DNA of 64,000 nt from an uncultured Peptococcaceae bacterium. GTDB lineage: Bacteria; Bacillota; Peptococcia; Peptococcales; Peptococcaceae. Below are positions 9,758 to 17,923 of the stretch, in pieces (within the stretch, counting starts at the first letter, position 1; each line of letters begins with the position of its first letter). The notes under the pieces are model-generated. The model had not been told where the DNA came from, made no database searches, and saw nothing but the letters and a program-made list of their open reading frames with translations. The stretch is from NCBI GenBank assembly GCA_947254645.1, contig CAMYDW010000006.1, positions 23,380 to 87,379 of the forward strand, given 5' to 3'. Both the position numbers and the translations under genes were made by a program.

Positions 9758-10342
9758 TTAACTTTCCCCTTTCCTATTTATGAAGCAAAAGTCGCATTTT
9801 TCACCGTTCATTCCCAGTGTCTGACTTCTTTCAAATACAAATCCCTTTATATTTCCGAATACGATATGATCACACAGACAGAATATCTCACAAAGCTCTG
9901 GGCATTCAAAAAAATTGCAGGTATCCGCCCAAAGGCACTTGAGCACATCGACACGGTAGTATTCCCCGTCATCCGACAGGATTCTGCTTTTCCATATTTC
10001 ATCGCCCGACATCCCTTTTTTCATAAACAAGCGGAACAGCCTGAAAAACCCGGGGATATAAAAAAATGTTTTCAAAAGCTTATGTGCCTTTTGGGCAACA
10101 TAAAATGAATACTCCTTTACCAATTCTTTTGCCTCATTTTTTGAAAGCCCTTTATCTATGAAACATCGGTATAGGGCTATATTTGAAATAATGCTTCTTT
10201 TTTGCCTTTTTTTCTGTTTTTCCGTCCATGATCCTTGATTGATTTCTTTGATGAGCTGCTTCATTTTTGTTTTATGTTCCGCATCTATTTTTTTTAATAT
10301 CTGTGCATTTAACTTTCCGAAGTAAAATTTTTTGTATGTCAT
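9758..10342 (-). CDS. L-2-amino-thiazoline-4-carboxylate hydrolase-like protein
   Basis: A 194-aa protein with a basic, helical first half and a cysteine-rich end (WADTCNFFECPELCEIFC, then CDHIVFG) typical of the ATC hydrolase family. The founding enzymes open the thiazoline ring of 2-amino-thiazoline-4-carboxylate on the way to L-cysteine. The start MTYKKF at 10342 is set by GGAGG and an ATGA overlap with the preceding ABC gene. Next to IrtAB/YbtPQ-like transporters it might act on a thiazoline-bearing metallophore, but no substrate is shown. Confidence 0.7.
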   Translation of the reverse strand: MTYKKFYFGKLNAQILKKIDAEHKTKMKQLIKEINQGSWTEKQKKRQKRSIISNIALYRCFIDKGLSKNEAKELVKEYSFYVAQKAHKLLKTFFYIPGFFRLFRLFMKKGMSGDEIWKSRILSDDGEYYRVDVLKCLWADTCNFFECPELCEIFCLCDHIVFGNIKGFVFERSQTLGMNGEKCDFCFINRKGES

Positions 10343-12093
10343 TCCAGGCCTCCTAATTTCCATCCAATTGCATTTCCCCGAATTTCAACAAATCGTCGAT
10401 AAAGTCCTTCCTGCTGTATCAGCTCCTGATGTTTTCCTCTTTGCACAATTCGTCCATTTTCAAGAACAAGAATTTGATCTGCTTCTCGAACTGTATTCAA
10501 CCTGTGAGCAATCATCAGAAGCGTTTTATTTTTTGTCAGCTCTGAAATAGCATGCTGCAATTCCCGTTCGTTTTCAGGATCGACACTTGCCGTAGCCTCA
10601 TCTAAAATGACAACAGGTGCATCTTTCAAAATCGCTCGTGCGATAGAGATTCGCTGCTTCTCACCGCCGGAAAGGGTTGCACCTCCTTCTCCAATCTTTG
10701 TTTGGTATCCATCCGGAAGTGCGGATATGAAATCATGGCAGCATGCTTTCTTTGCCGCTGTAATCATTTCTTCTTTTGTTGCCTGCGGTTTTCCAAAAAG
10801 AATGTTATTTTCAATGGTATCTTCAAAAAGGTAAACTCTTTGAAACACGATGGAAAAATTTTTAAGAAGGCTGTCGCAGGTATAGTCTTTGACATTAACG
10901 CCGCCTAAAAGAATTTCTCCGTCTTTTACATCCCAAAACCGTGCAATTAAACTGCAAAGGGTCGTCTTTCCTGAGCCTGATGGTCCTACAATGGCACAGC
11001 TCGTACCTTGAGGAACAGAAAAGCTTACATCGTGCAGAATTTCCTTTTCCTCATATGCAAAGGAAATGTTTGAAACGGTTATGTCGTATGCTTTCGGGAT
11101 AAGGTCTGTTCCCTTTTCATCAAGAAGGGGAATATTGGATATTGTTTCCAATCTGTCTAAAGAAGCATCCACAACTCTTGCAACGGCAGCCGTACTTCCT
11201 GCAAGCTCCACAGTCGTATAAATCATAAAGCTTGCGACAATAAGGAGCAGGCACTTTTCAGGAGTTATTTCTCCGTTCATAAGCAGGTATGGTGCAACAA
11301 CAAGGATTGCGAATCTGGCAAATTTGAATATCATTTGAAAGACGGCAGCTAAGCCGGAGAAAACTTTTTCTAAAGCGATGTTTGCCTCTGCGCTTTCATT
11401 GATTGCAGCGTCTACGGATTTGTCCGAACGGTCGGCAAGTCCGAATGCCTTTATCACGGACATCCCCTGTATATATTCTAAAATGCCTGTAACAAGTCCG
11501 GCCTGTGCAGCTTGCCTGCGCGGAGAATATTTCATACCAGCTTTTTGTGTTTTTGCGTACACACAAAGGGAAAGAAAAAGCCCTATGAACATCAAAACTC
11601 CAATTTTCCATTCATAAAACAAAAGCCATATCCCTATCACTGCGGCGTGGATAAATCCTCCGGCTACCGCTTCCATGACGGTAACTGCATTGGTTTCCAG
11701 ATCTCCAAGTGTTGTAGTAACTGCCGCTGTAATATCTCCAAGGCGATGCTCATTAAAATATCCCATAGGTACGCGTTTTAATTTTTCGCCAAGCTCCATG
11801 CGCCATTTGGAACACATGGAAAAGCTTCCAAGGGTTCTTTTTACAGCGGAAAGATTCGTAAATAGAATGCGTCCTGAAATACTTAAAAGCATAATCCCCA
11901 AGGCTGCCCATATTGTTTTAATCGACATGAAGCCACTTGAAAGTGATAATAGTATTCCGTTCAAAACTGCAAGCACAGCCATAATGGGAAGCATCTCAAA
12001 CACGGAATTGCACATATGAAAAATAAACGATAAAATCAATCTTTTTCTTTCCATTCCGGAAAAATCCAAAAGTCGTCTGAACATCTGAATCAT
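10339..12093 (-). CDS. ABC transporter half-protein, partner 2 (IrtB/YbtQ-like)
   Basis: A 584-aa protein with an N-terminal membrane domain of about six helices and a C-terminal ATPase: Walker A VGPSGSGKTTL, signature LSGGEKQRI, Walker B VILDEATASVD, switch histidine IAHRL. It has exactly the same length and layout as its upstream neighbour, so the two should form a heterodimer. Exporter-fold pairs of this type in yersiniabactin (YbtPQ) and mycobactin (IrtAB) systems actually import metal-siderophores. Direction here is not proven. The start overlaps the upstream stop as ATGA. Confidence 0.85.
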   Translation of the reverse strand: MIQMFRRLLDFSGMERKRLILSFIFHMCNSVFEMLPIMAVLAVLNGILLSLSSGFMSIKTIWAALGIMLLSISGRILFTNLSAVKRTLGSFSMCSKWRMELGEKLKRVPMGYFNEHRLGDITAAVTTTLGDLETNAVTVMEAVAGGFIHAAVIGIWLLFYEWKIGVLMFIGLFLSLCVYAKTQKAGMKYSPRRQAAQAGLVTGILEYIQGMSVIKAFGLADRSDKSVDAAINESAEANIALEKVFSGLAAVFQMIFKFARFAILVVAPYLLMNGEITPEKCLLLIVASFMIYTTVELAGSTAAVARVVDASLDRLETISNIPLLDEKGTDLIPKAYDITVSNISFAYEEKEILHDVSFSVPQGTSCAIVGPSGSGKTTLCSLIARFWDVKDGEILLGGVNVKDYTCDSLLKNFSIVFQRVYLFEDTIENNILFGKPQATKEEMITAAKKACCHDFISALPDGYQTKIGEGGATLSGGEKQRISIARAILKDAPVVILDEATASVDPENERELQHAISELTKNKTLLMIAHRLNTVREADQILVLENGRIVQRGKHQELIQQEGLYRRFVEIRGNAIGWKLGGLE

Positions 12094-13844
12094 GCTGATA
12101 CCTCCTTCATATCAAGCGTGCTGATATGTGCATTCCAAAGTTCTCTGTAAAGAACACAATTTGGGGTAAGCTCCTCATGTTTTCCTTCCGCTTCTATATT
12201 TCCTGCATTCATGACGATAATCTTATCGGCTGATGTGATAGTAGATAATCGATGTGCAATGACAATCAGCGTTTTTCCCGCTACAAGCTCGCTGATGGAG
12301 TGCTGAATTATCGACTCATTTTCAGGGTCTGTAAAGGCGGTAGCTTCATCTAAAATAACTACGGGGCTGTCTTTTAATATGGCTCTTGCAATGGCAATGC
12401 GCTGCTTTTCTCCGCCGGAAAGATTGCTTCCGCTGTCTCCGACAACGGTATCGTAGCCATTGGGAAGTGATGTAATAAAATCATGGCATGCCGCTTTTTT
12501 TGCTGCATTTTCGATTTCGCTGTTTGTAGCATCCGGCTTACCGATTCGTATATTTTCTCGTATAGAAAGATGAAACAAATAATTATCCTGTGAAACATAC
12601 GCAATATGTTCCATTATCTGCGAAAGCGGTATGTTCTGCACATCGACACCGCCTATTTTCACGGTTCCGCTTCCCGCATTCCAAAAAGACGCAATGAGTC
12701 TGGCGACAGTGGATTTGCCCGATCCCGACGGTCCGACCAAAGCCGTCATTTCATTTTCATTCGCTTCAAAGGAAATGCTGTGTAAAACCTCTGTATCCTT
12801 GTAAGAGAAAGAGACGTTGGAAAATTCTATTTTTTCTCCTTTAAGCTGTACTCGTTTTTCCGGGCGTTCCATTTCTTCCGTATCCAAAAGGCTTCCGATT
12901 TCTTTTACGGTGGCATCTACCATAGCAAGGCTGTCTGTATATCGCAATGCCTGAATAAGCGGAGCAATCAAGCCCAATGATAAAATAATGCAGGATATAA
13001 AACTGCCTGCGCTTATGCTTCCGCCTATATAAAACAAACTTCCGACAGGAAGAACTCCGATTAGACTTGAGGGTGCTATTGCAATACCTGCCGCATAGTA
13101 CGGATTCGTCTTTTTGAACCATTCCGATTTAGAATTTTCATTCTCCTTTACCGCCTCTGCATATTTGCGATAAGAATCGCTACTTTGATTAAAAGCCTTA
13201 ACCACTTCGATTCCGCCTATATATTCAACCGTAGCGGCATCCATAGCTTTTGCGGCTTTAATAACTCTGTCATAACGCTTCTCATAATCTTTCATCATTC
13301 CCATATAACAGAGCATCCCGACAGGAAAGGTTGCAAGAGCAATAAGTGCCAGCCTCCAATCAAGGAACATGAAATAAATCAACATTAAGACAGGAATCAT
13401 AATATTTGCTGTTAATTCCGGTATCATGTGAGCAAGGGGTAACTCCAGTTTTTCAACCGTATCTACAAGCATCGTTTTGAATTTTCCTGACGGGGTATTC
13501 AAGACAAATCCCATGGGCACTCGTGACAACTTTTTCGTAAGTGCAGTACGAATATTTTTTAGTATAGTAAATGCGGCTTTGTGAGACCGCACCGTAGATA
13601 CAGTTGATAGACCAAGCTGCAAAAGGTACCCCAAAAGAGCAATTACTGCCATCGATATGATTGATTTCAAGCTGTAATCGCCGGCGCATATTTGAATAAT
13701 AATGCGTGAAACTGCAATATACGGGACGATTCCAAACCCTGCACCAAGAACGGCAAAAACAACCGAACTTAAAAGCAATCCTTTACATGATCCGGCAAAC
13801 TCAAATAAGCGATGCAATGTGTTTTTGTTCTTCTTATTCTTCAT
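12090..13844 (-). CDS. ABC transporter half-protein, partner 1 (IrtA/YbtP-like)
   Basis: A 584-aa membrane-plus-ATPase protein with VGPSGSGKSTV, LSGGEKQRI, VILDEATAFTD and IAHRL. Both it and its partner keep the catalytic Glu after Walker B, so both ATP sites could be active. It overlaps the ECF ATPase gene by 11 bases and the partner gene by four, so all are coupled in translation. Likely role: one half of a heterodimeric transporter for a metallophore or peptide-like compound. Confidence 0.85.
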   Translation of the reverse strand: MKNKKNKNTLHRLFEFAGSCKGLLLSSVVFAVLGAGFGIVPYIAVSRIIIQICAGDYSLKSIISMAVIALLGYLLQLGLSTVSTVRSHKAAFTILKNIRTALTKKLSRVPMGFVLNTPSGKFKTMLVDTVEKLELPLAHMIPELTANIMIPVLMLIYFMFLDWRLALIALATFPVGMLCYMGMMKDYEKRYDRVIKAAKAMDAATVEYIGGIEVVKAFNQSSDSYRKYAEAVKENENSKSEWFKKTNPYYAAGIAIAPSSLIGVLPVGSLFYIGGSISAGSFISCIILSLGLIAPLIQALRYTDSLAMVDATVKEIGSLLDTEEMERPEKRVQLKGEKIEFSNVSFSYKDTEVLHSISFEANENEMTALVGPSGSGKSTVARLIASFWNAGSGTVKIGGVDVQNIPLSQIMEHIAYVSQDNYLFHLSIRENIRIGKPDATNSEIENAAKKAACHDFITSLPNGYDTVVGDSGSNLSGGEKQRIAIARAILKDSPVVILDEATAFTDPENESIIQHSISELVAGKTLIVIAHRLSTITSADKIIVMNAGNIEAEGKHEELTPNCVLYRELWNAHISTLDMKEVSA

Positions 13845-15303
13845 TTCGATCTCCTTCTGCTAAAATATATTTTTCGATATTTTTCTTTTCTTCACCTCTC
13901 AAATCGGCAATTATTTTACCGCCTGACAAAAGCAAAACTCTGGAACATATTGTTTTTATAAATTCAATGTCGTGTGTAATAATGAGCAGGATTTTTTCCT
14001 GTTCAGAAAGTCTCTCTACCATCGTTCCTACTTCCCGCATGCTTTTTAAGTCAAGCCCACTGGTCGGTTCATCGAAAATAAGAATTTCTTTATCACAAAG
14101 CAAGCTGATTGCCACTGCCAACCTCTGTTTTTGTCCTCCTGAAAGTGAAAGGGGATGTCTGTTTTTTAATTCGGAAAGAGATAAGGCCGATAAAGTTTCG
14201 TCAATAACAGACTCATCTGTTGTTTTTGTTCCGAGTGTGCATTCTGTTTCCACACAATCCGTAAAAAGTTGATGTCCGACATCCTGCATCACCATGTAAG
14301 ATTTTTTAATACGCGCTTTTGCAGACAAACTCCTGCCGTCTACAAAAATATTTCCCGATTTTTGTTTTATCAGTCCGCATATCGTGCGTGCCAGTGTCGT
14401 TTTTCCTGTTCCGTTTGCGCCGGTAATTGCGACGATTTCTCCGCCGCTTGCGGAGAAAGATATATTTTGCAGAATACTCTTTTCGCCATATTTGACATGG
14501 ATATCTTTTAATTCCAAGCTGTGTTCGGAATTTTTTTTACCATTGGTATTTGTTTTTATTTCAGAAAGATTTCGACACCTAAGTCCCATATTTTGTATCT
14601 GTTCAACCGGAAGCCTGCAAAAATCTTGTATGTTCATATCCTTAAAAACCTGACCATCTTGCATTAAGATGACCCTGTCTGCAATATCTGTTAAATACCA
14701 CAAGCGATGTTCTGCAATGATAATTGTTTTTCCTTGCCGTTTTATTTTTTCTATCAGTTTTTTCAGTTTAAGCACAGAATGAAAATCCAGATTAGAGGAC
14801 GGTTCATCCAACACAAAAATGTCTGGATTCGTGGCATACACAGACGCAAATGCAATTTTTTGTTTTTCCCCTCCGGAAAGTTCAAAAATACTACATCCTT
14901 TTAATTTTTCTATATGCAAATCTTTAACAACTCTTTCAAGCTGTTGTTTTAATTCTTTCGTCTCAAGCATTCTGTTTTCCAGTCCGAAAACAATTTCACT
15001 ATCTGTATCTGTGTTGAAAAATTGTGTTCTCGGATTTTGAAAAACTGTGCCGACACTATCGGAAAGACTTGAAATTTCGGTCTCGGCAACATTCAATCCT
15101 TTTACAATTACTTTGCCTGAAATGTTTCCTTCAAAAAAATGAGGAATCAATCCATTCACTAATCGTGTCAGAGTCGTTTTTCCACATCCGGATGCACCAC
15201 ATAAAAGAACACATTGTCCTTTTTGAATATTTAAGTGTAATTCCCGTAAAGAACTTTGTTTCATATCCTTGTAGAAAAAAGAAAGCTTTATAAATTTAAT
15301 CAA
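13834..15303 (-). CDS. ECF transporter ATPase with two nucleotide-binding domains (system 2)
   Basis: A 489-aa double ATPase homologous to the one at 6306-7697. Domain 1: CGASGCGKTTL, LSGGEKQK, FVLDEPSSNLD. Domain 2: GANGTGKTTL, LSGGQKQRL, LIFDEPTSGLD. The start is a TTG at 15303, overlapping the T-component stop as TTGA, with GAGGAGG nine bases upstream. Energises the second ECF importer. Confidence 0.9.
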   Translation of the reverse strand: MIKFIKLSFFYKDMKQSSLRELHLNIQKGQCVLLCGASGCGKTTLTRLVNGLIPHFFEGNISGKVIVKGLNVAETEISSLSDSVGTVFQNPRTQFFNTDTDSEIVFGLENRMLETKELKQQLERVVKDLHIEKLKGCSIFELSGGEKQKIAFASVYATNPDIFVLDEPSSNLDFHSVLKLKKLIEKIKRQGKTIIIAEHRLWYLTDIADRVILMQDGQVFKDMNIQDFCRLPVEQIQNMGLRCRNLSEIKTNTNGKKNSEHSLELKDIHVKYGEKSILQNISFSASGGEIVAITGANGTGKTTLARTICGLIKQKSGNIFVDGRSLSAKARIKKSYMVMQDVGHQLFTDCVETECTLGTKTTDESVIDETLSALSLSELKNRHPLSLSGGQKQRLAVAISLLCDKEILIFDEPTSGLDLKSMREVGTMVERLSEQEKILLIITHDIEFIKTICSRVLLLSGGKIIADLRGEEKKNIEKYILAEGDRNEE

Positions 15304-16004
15304 GGGAATACACCTCCTCGTAAAAAATTAAAAAATATCATGCAAATAATCCCTATATAGATTGTTACAATCAGCGCATCATGGATCGAAAAACAAACTT
15401 TTTCCATACAGCTACGTCTTCCGGCATGATCAATTCCCCTTGTAATTGCGGCTTGCGTTATTTCATCAGAGATTTTGGATGCAGATACCAACATTGGTAC
15501 ATATACATACTCCATTATTTTGACCGGATGCCGTAAAAATCCTGTAAAAGAAGCAGCTATTCCTCGGAGAGCCATAGCATCTTTAATATAGTTCCATTCT
15601 TCAGCCATTGTCGGAAAATATCGCAATGTAACAGAAAGTGCAATTGTGAAACCTTTAGGCAAATGCAATCGACTGAATGCAGCTAAAAAAGCACTTACCT
15701 TTGTCGTGCGTATTAAAAATGCGCCGAGCATAAAACAAGGAATCAATTTTCTTATATAGACATCAAACATATATATGATGCCTCCGATTGTAACGGGTAA
15801 TTTTAATATCACAAGCAGCTGCACCATCAATAACGCAATAAAGAGAATTCCGTATCTTGAAGTAGTACGGAACTCTTTCGCCTGCAAGAGCAAGAATACG
15901 GGTATTGCAGTAAAAAGGCATTCTATGACGATACTTTCATTCAGAAAAACGGAAATACTGGTTATTGATAAAATCAGAAGTTTTGTTCTGGGATCCAAAA
16001 TCAT
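15300..16004 (-). CDS. ECF transporter T component (system 2)
   Basis: A 234-aa EcfT/CbiQ-like membrane protein with AAITRGIDHAGRR near the C-terminus matching the ATPase-contact motif. The ATG at 16004 follows the stop of the S component without a gap. Confidence 0.85.
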   Translation of the reverse strand: MILDPRTKLLILSITSISVFLNESIVIECLFTAIPVFLLLQAKEFRTTSRYGILFIALLMVQLLVILKLPVTIGGIIYMFDVYIRKLIPCFMLGAFLIRTTKVSAFLAAFSRLHLPKGFTIALSVTLRYFPTMAEEWNYIKDAMALRGIAASFTGFLRHPVKIMEYVYVPMLVSASKISDEITQAAITRGIDHAGRRSCMEKVCFSIHDALIVTIYIGIICMIFFNFLRGGVFP

Positions 16005-16601
16005 CTATATAATCCCCACTTTTTCAAAATGCTTTTTCAATAATTTTTTGCCAATAAAGCCTCCGATTATGGCACAAATAATTGTTCCCAGAATCATTAG
16101 AGGGATAACCCACCAATTTATTCTGATCGCATTGATGATTCCTTCAAAAGAAGAAACATCTCCTTTTCTACGCATGAATTCATCAAACTGTGCAGGCATG
16201 ATAGCCATAGGGATATAGGCTCCCATTGGAGACAGTGCAAACACGCAATAGGCAAGTAAATTCTTTCGGAATGATTTGAAATTTCCTGATTGGCAAATAA
16301 AGTCCGCAACAAATCCAAATATGATAAAAAATACCGACATCATCCAAAACATACCGGTAACAAATAAGAGGATTCCGGCAAGAATACCAAGTATGGCAAG
16401 CGACCCGCGTTTCGGTATTTTAGCGGTATATAACATAAAAACACTGCCTGCAAACAAAGCGACTATCATTGGCATAAACGGAAAAGTTGCAGGTGTCATC
16501 TGTGCGATACCACCTATCACAAATGCAATGACAAAATAAATAAGCGAAAAAATACCTATGGAAATATAATCTCTTGTCAATAATTTGTTTTCATTTTTCA
16601 T
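16005..16601 (-). CDS. ECF transporter S component, MptD/Trep_Strep family (system 2)
   Basis: A 198-aa hydrophobic protein with about six membrane segments, ending GKKLLKKHFEKVGII, a close match to the tail of the S component at 8389-8997. The substrate is unknown. The duplicated S-T-A order suggests one ancestral ECF module was copied and may now handle two related substrates or two forms of one. First transport gene after the regulator. Confidence 0.82.
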   Translation of the reverse strand: MKNENKLLTRDYISIGIFSLIYFVIAFVIGGIAQMTPATFPFMPMIVALFAGSVFMLYTAKIPKRGSLAILGILAGILLFVTGMFWMMSVFFIIFGFVADFICQSGNFKSFRKNLLAYCVFALSPMGAYIPMAIMPAQFDEFMRRKGDVSSFEGIINAIRINWWVIPLMILGTIICAIIGGFIGKKLLKKHFEKVGII

Positions 16602-16667
16602 AATAAGAACATCCTTTCTAATATAAGAGTTAGCCAGGTCTAACCTAAATGCAAAAATTTTTACAGC

Positions 16668-17282
16668 TTATGTAAGCCGTAAAAGTCCCTCCCATCCGGA
16701 ATTAAAAAAAATGGCAAGTTCTTTGACATATCCAATTGCTTGTTCTCTCGACATATCATGAACAATTGTTTCAAATGCAGCTGTAAAATATGCACTGGTA
16801 ATCATGTGATGTAAATCATGACTGACGCTTCCTGTTATTTTGCCTTTTTCTTTAAGAATAGCGTAGTATTTTTCTGTACGGGATACTTCCAATTCTACAA
16901 GCTCATGAACATAATCTTCATATTTTGTGCCCTCAGAACAGCAAAGTACAAGCTTGAATTCTTCAAAATAATCATAAATATAATTCACAAAATGCAGAAG
17001 ATATTTTGTAGACAGCTCTCTGCTTTGCGAAGTTTTATTTTCGGGGATTAAATCAAAATGGGCATCTTGTGCAGCTTTGAATTGTTCTATCAAACCATCC
17101 GCCGCCTCAGAAACAAGTGCTTCAAATAAAGCTGCTTTATCTGGATAATATCCATAAAAAGCTCCTTTGGTAAATCCAGCTTCTGCTACAATTTTTCTGA
17201 GGGATGCATCCTTAAATCCCTTTGCTAAAAATTCCCGTTTGCCAACTTCTAATATTTTTTGTTGCGTTGCTGATATTTTCAT
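16668..17282 (-). CDS. TetR-family regulator of the cargo operon
   Basis: A 204-aa protein with an N-terminal TetR helix-turn-helix (about residues 10-50: REFLAKGFKDASLRKI, then GFTKGAFYGYYPDKAALF) and a helical ligand domain. The start MKISATQQ at 17282 has GAGGAGG six bases ahead; the longer frame would run through the operator. The gene sits directly behind a palindrome overlapping its own promoter, so it should repress itself and, by read-through across a 66-base gap, the whole transport operon until an inducer, probably the transported compound, binds. Confidence 0.88.
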   Translation of the reverse strand: MKISATQQKILEVGKREFLAKGFKDASLRKIVAEAGFTKGAFYGYYPDKAALFEALVSEAADGLIEQFKAAQDAHFDLIPENKTSQSRELSTKYLLHFVNYIYDYFEEFKLVLCCSEGTKYEDYVHELVELEVSRTEKYYAILKEKGKITGSVSHDLHHMITSAYFTAAFETIVHDMSREQAIGYVKELAIFFNSGWEGLLRLT

Positions 17283-17297
17283 TAAATACCTCCTCAC

Positions 17298-17331
17298 TAA
17301 TATACCAATGGTATATACCATTGGTATATTA
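17298..17331. promoter_or_regulatory. 34-bp perfect palindrome, TetR-type operator
   Basis: The two 17-base arms are exact reverse complements. Inside are two overlapping copies of TATACCA-N-TGGTATA, a typical two-site layout for TetR dimers. It lies between the -10 region and the ribosome site of the TetR gene. Confidence 0.85.
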
Positions 17332-17354
17332 ACATAATTTTTATTTTTGGTCAA
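17326..17354 (-). promoter_or_regulatory. Promoter of the TetR/transport operon
   Basis: On the minus strand TTGACC (17354-17349) and TAATAT (17331-17326) are separated by 17 bases. The -10 hexamer lies within the end of the palindrome, so repressor binding would block RNA polymerase. Confidence 0.8.
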
Positions 17355-17465
17355 TATAGTTTGGATAAATAAAACAACTTATATCAGTATCGTTTTATTT
17401 TCTTTTTTCTTTGCACTCTTTGGCAAAAGTGAATTTCCGTTGTTGTAGAGATTAAGGATAAGCGG

Positions 17466-17566
17466 AATAGCAAGCATAGGAAAGGGGTACCCTTTCCGTA
17501 AAAAATCTCCGTTTTCCGCAGATGCGGCGATAGAGATTTTGCTTGTTGGGAAGTGTCCCAAACCCT
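17466..17566 (+). repeat. oriT-like hairpin repeat, copy A (element 1, before mobC)
   Basis: Starts AATAGCAAGCA, then arms GGAAAGGG and CCCTTTCC around GTA (17479-17497), a second hairpin (outer arms AAAATCTC and GAGATTTT, inner CCGCA and TGCGG), then TTGCTTG and arms TTGGGA and TCCCAA (17546-17561). An inverted copy lies at 23960-24058. Its place just before mobC and relaxase suggests the transfer origin; the nick site is not known. Confidence 0.7.
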
Positions 17567-17593
17567 CTATGAAAACAGAAAGGAAATTCACCT

Positions 17594-17923
17594 ATGAATA
17601 ACAGAAAAAGAAATGTGCAGATAAAATTTCGTGTTACAGAAGAAGAACGCGGCTTGATTGAAGAAAAAATGAAACAGGTGCCTACAAGAAATATGGAAGC
17701 GTACCTTCGGAAAATGGCGATAGACGGATATATCATTCAGGTCGATCACAGCGATATAAAGAAAATGACGGCAGAGCTTCAAAAAATCGGGGTCAACATC
17801 AATCAGATTGCAAAAAGAGCTAATGCAACGGGAAATGTGTATCAGGAAGATATAGAAGAAATCAAAGGAGCATTAAAAGAAATATGGCGGTTACAAAGAT
17901 TAAGCCTATTAAAAGCACATTAA
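17594..17923 (+). CDS. mobC: MobC-type relaxosome accessory protein
   Basis: A 109-aa protein with a ribbon-helix-helix-like start (VQIKFRVTEEERGLIEEKM), YLRKMAIDGYI and the MobC signature NINQIAKRANATG (about residues 71-83). MobC proteins bind oriT and open it for the relaxase. The gene follows oriT-like copy A by 28 bases and overlaps the relaxase start by 40 bases. Confidence 0.85.
   Translation: MNNRKRNVQIKFRVTEEERGLIEEKMKQVPTRNMEAYLRKMAIDGYIIQVDHSDIKKMTAELQKIGVNINQIAKRANATGNVYQEDIEEIKGALKEIWRLQRLSLLKAH

Noticed and set aside
17379..17591. Minus-strand open frame across the oriT-like repeat
   Set aside because: It has no ribosome site and covers the noncoding repeat and promoter region.
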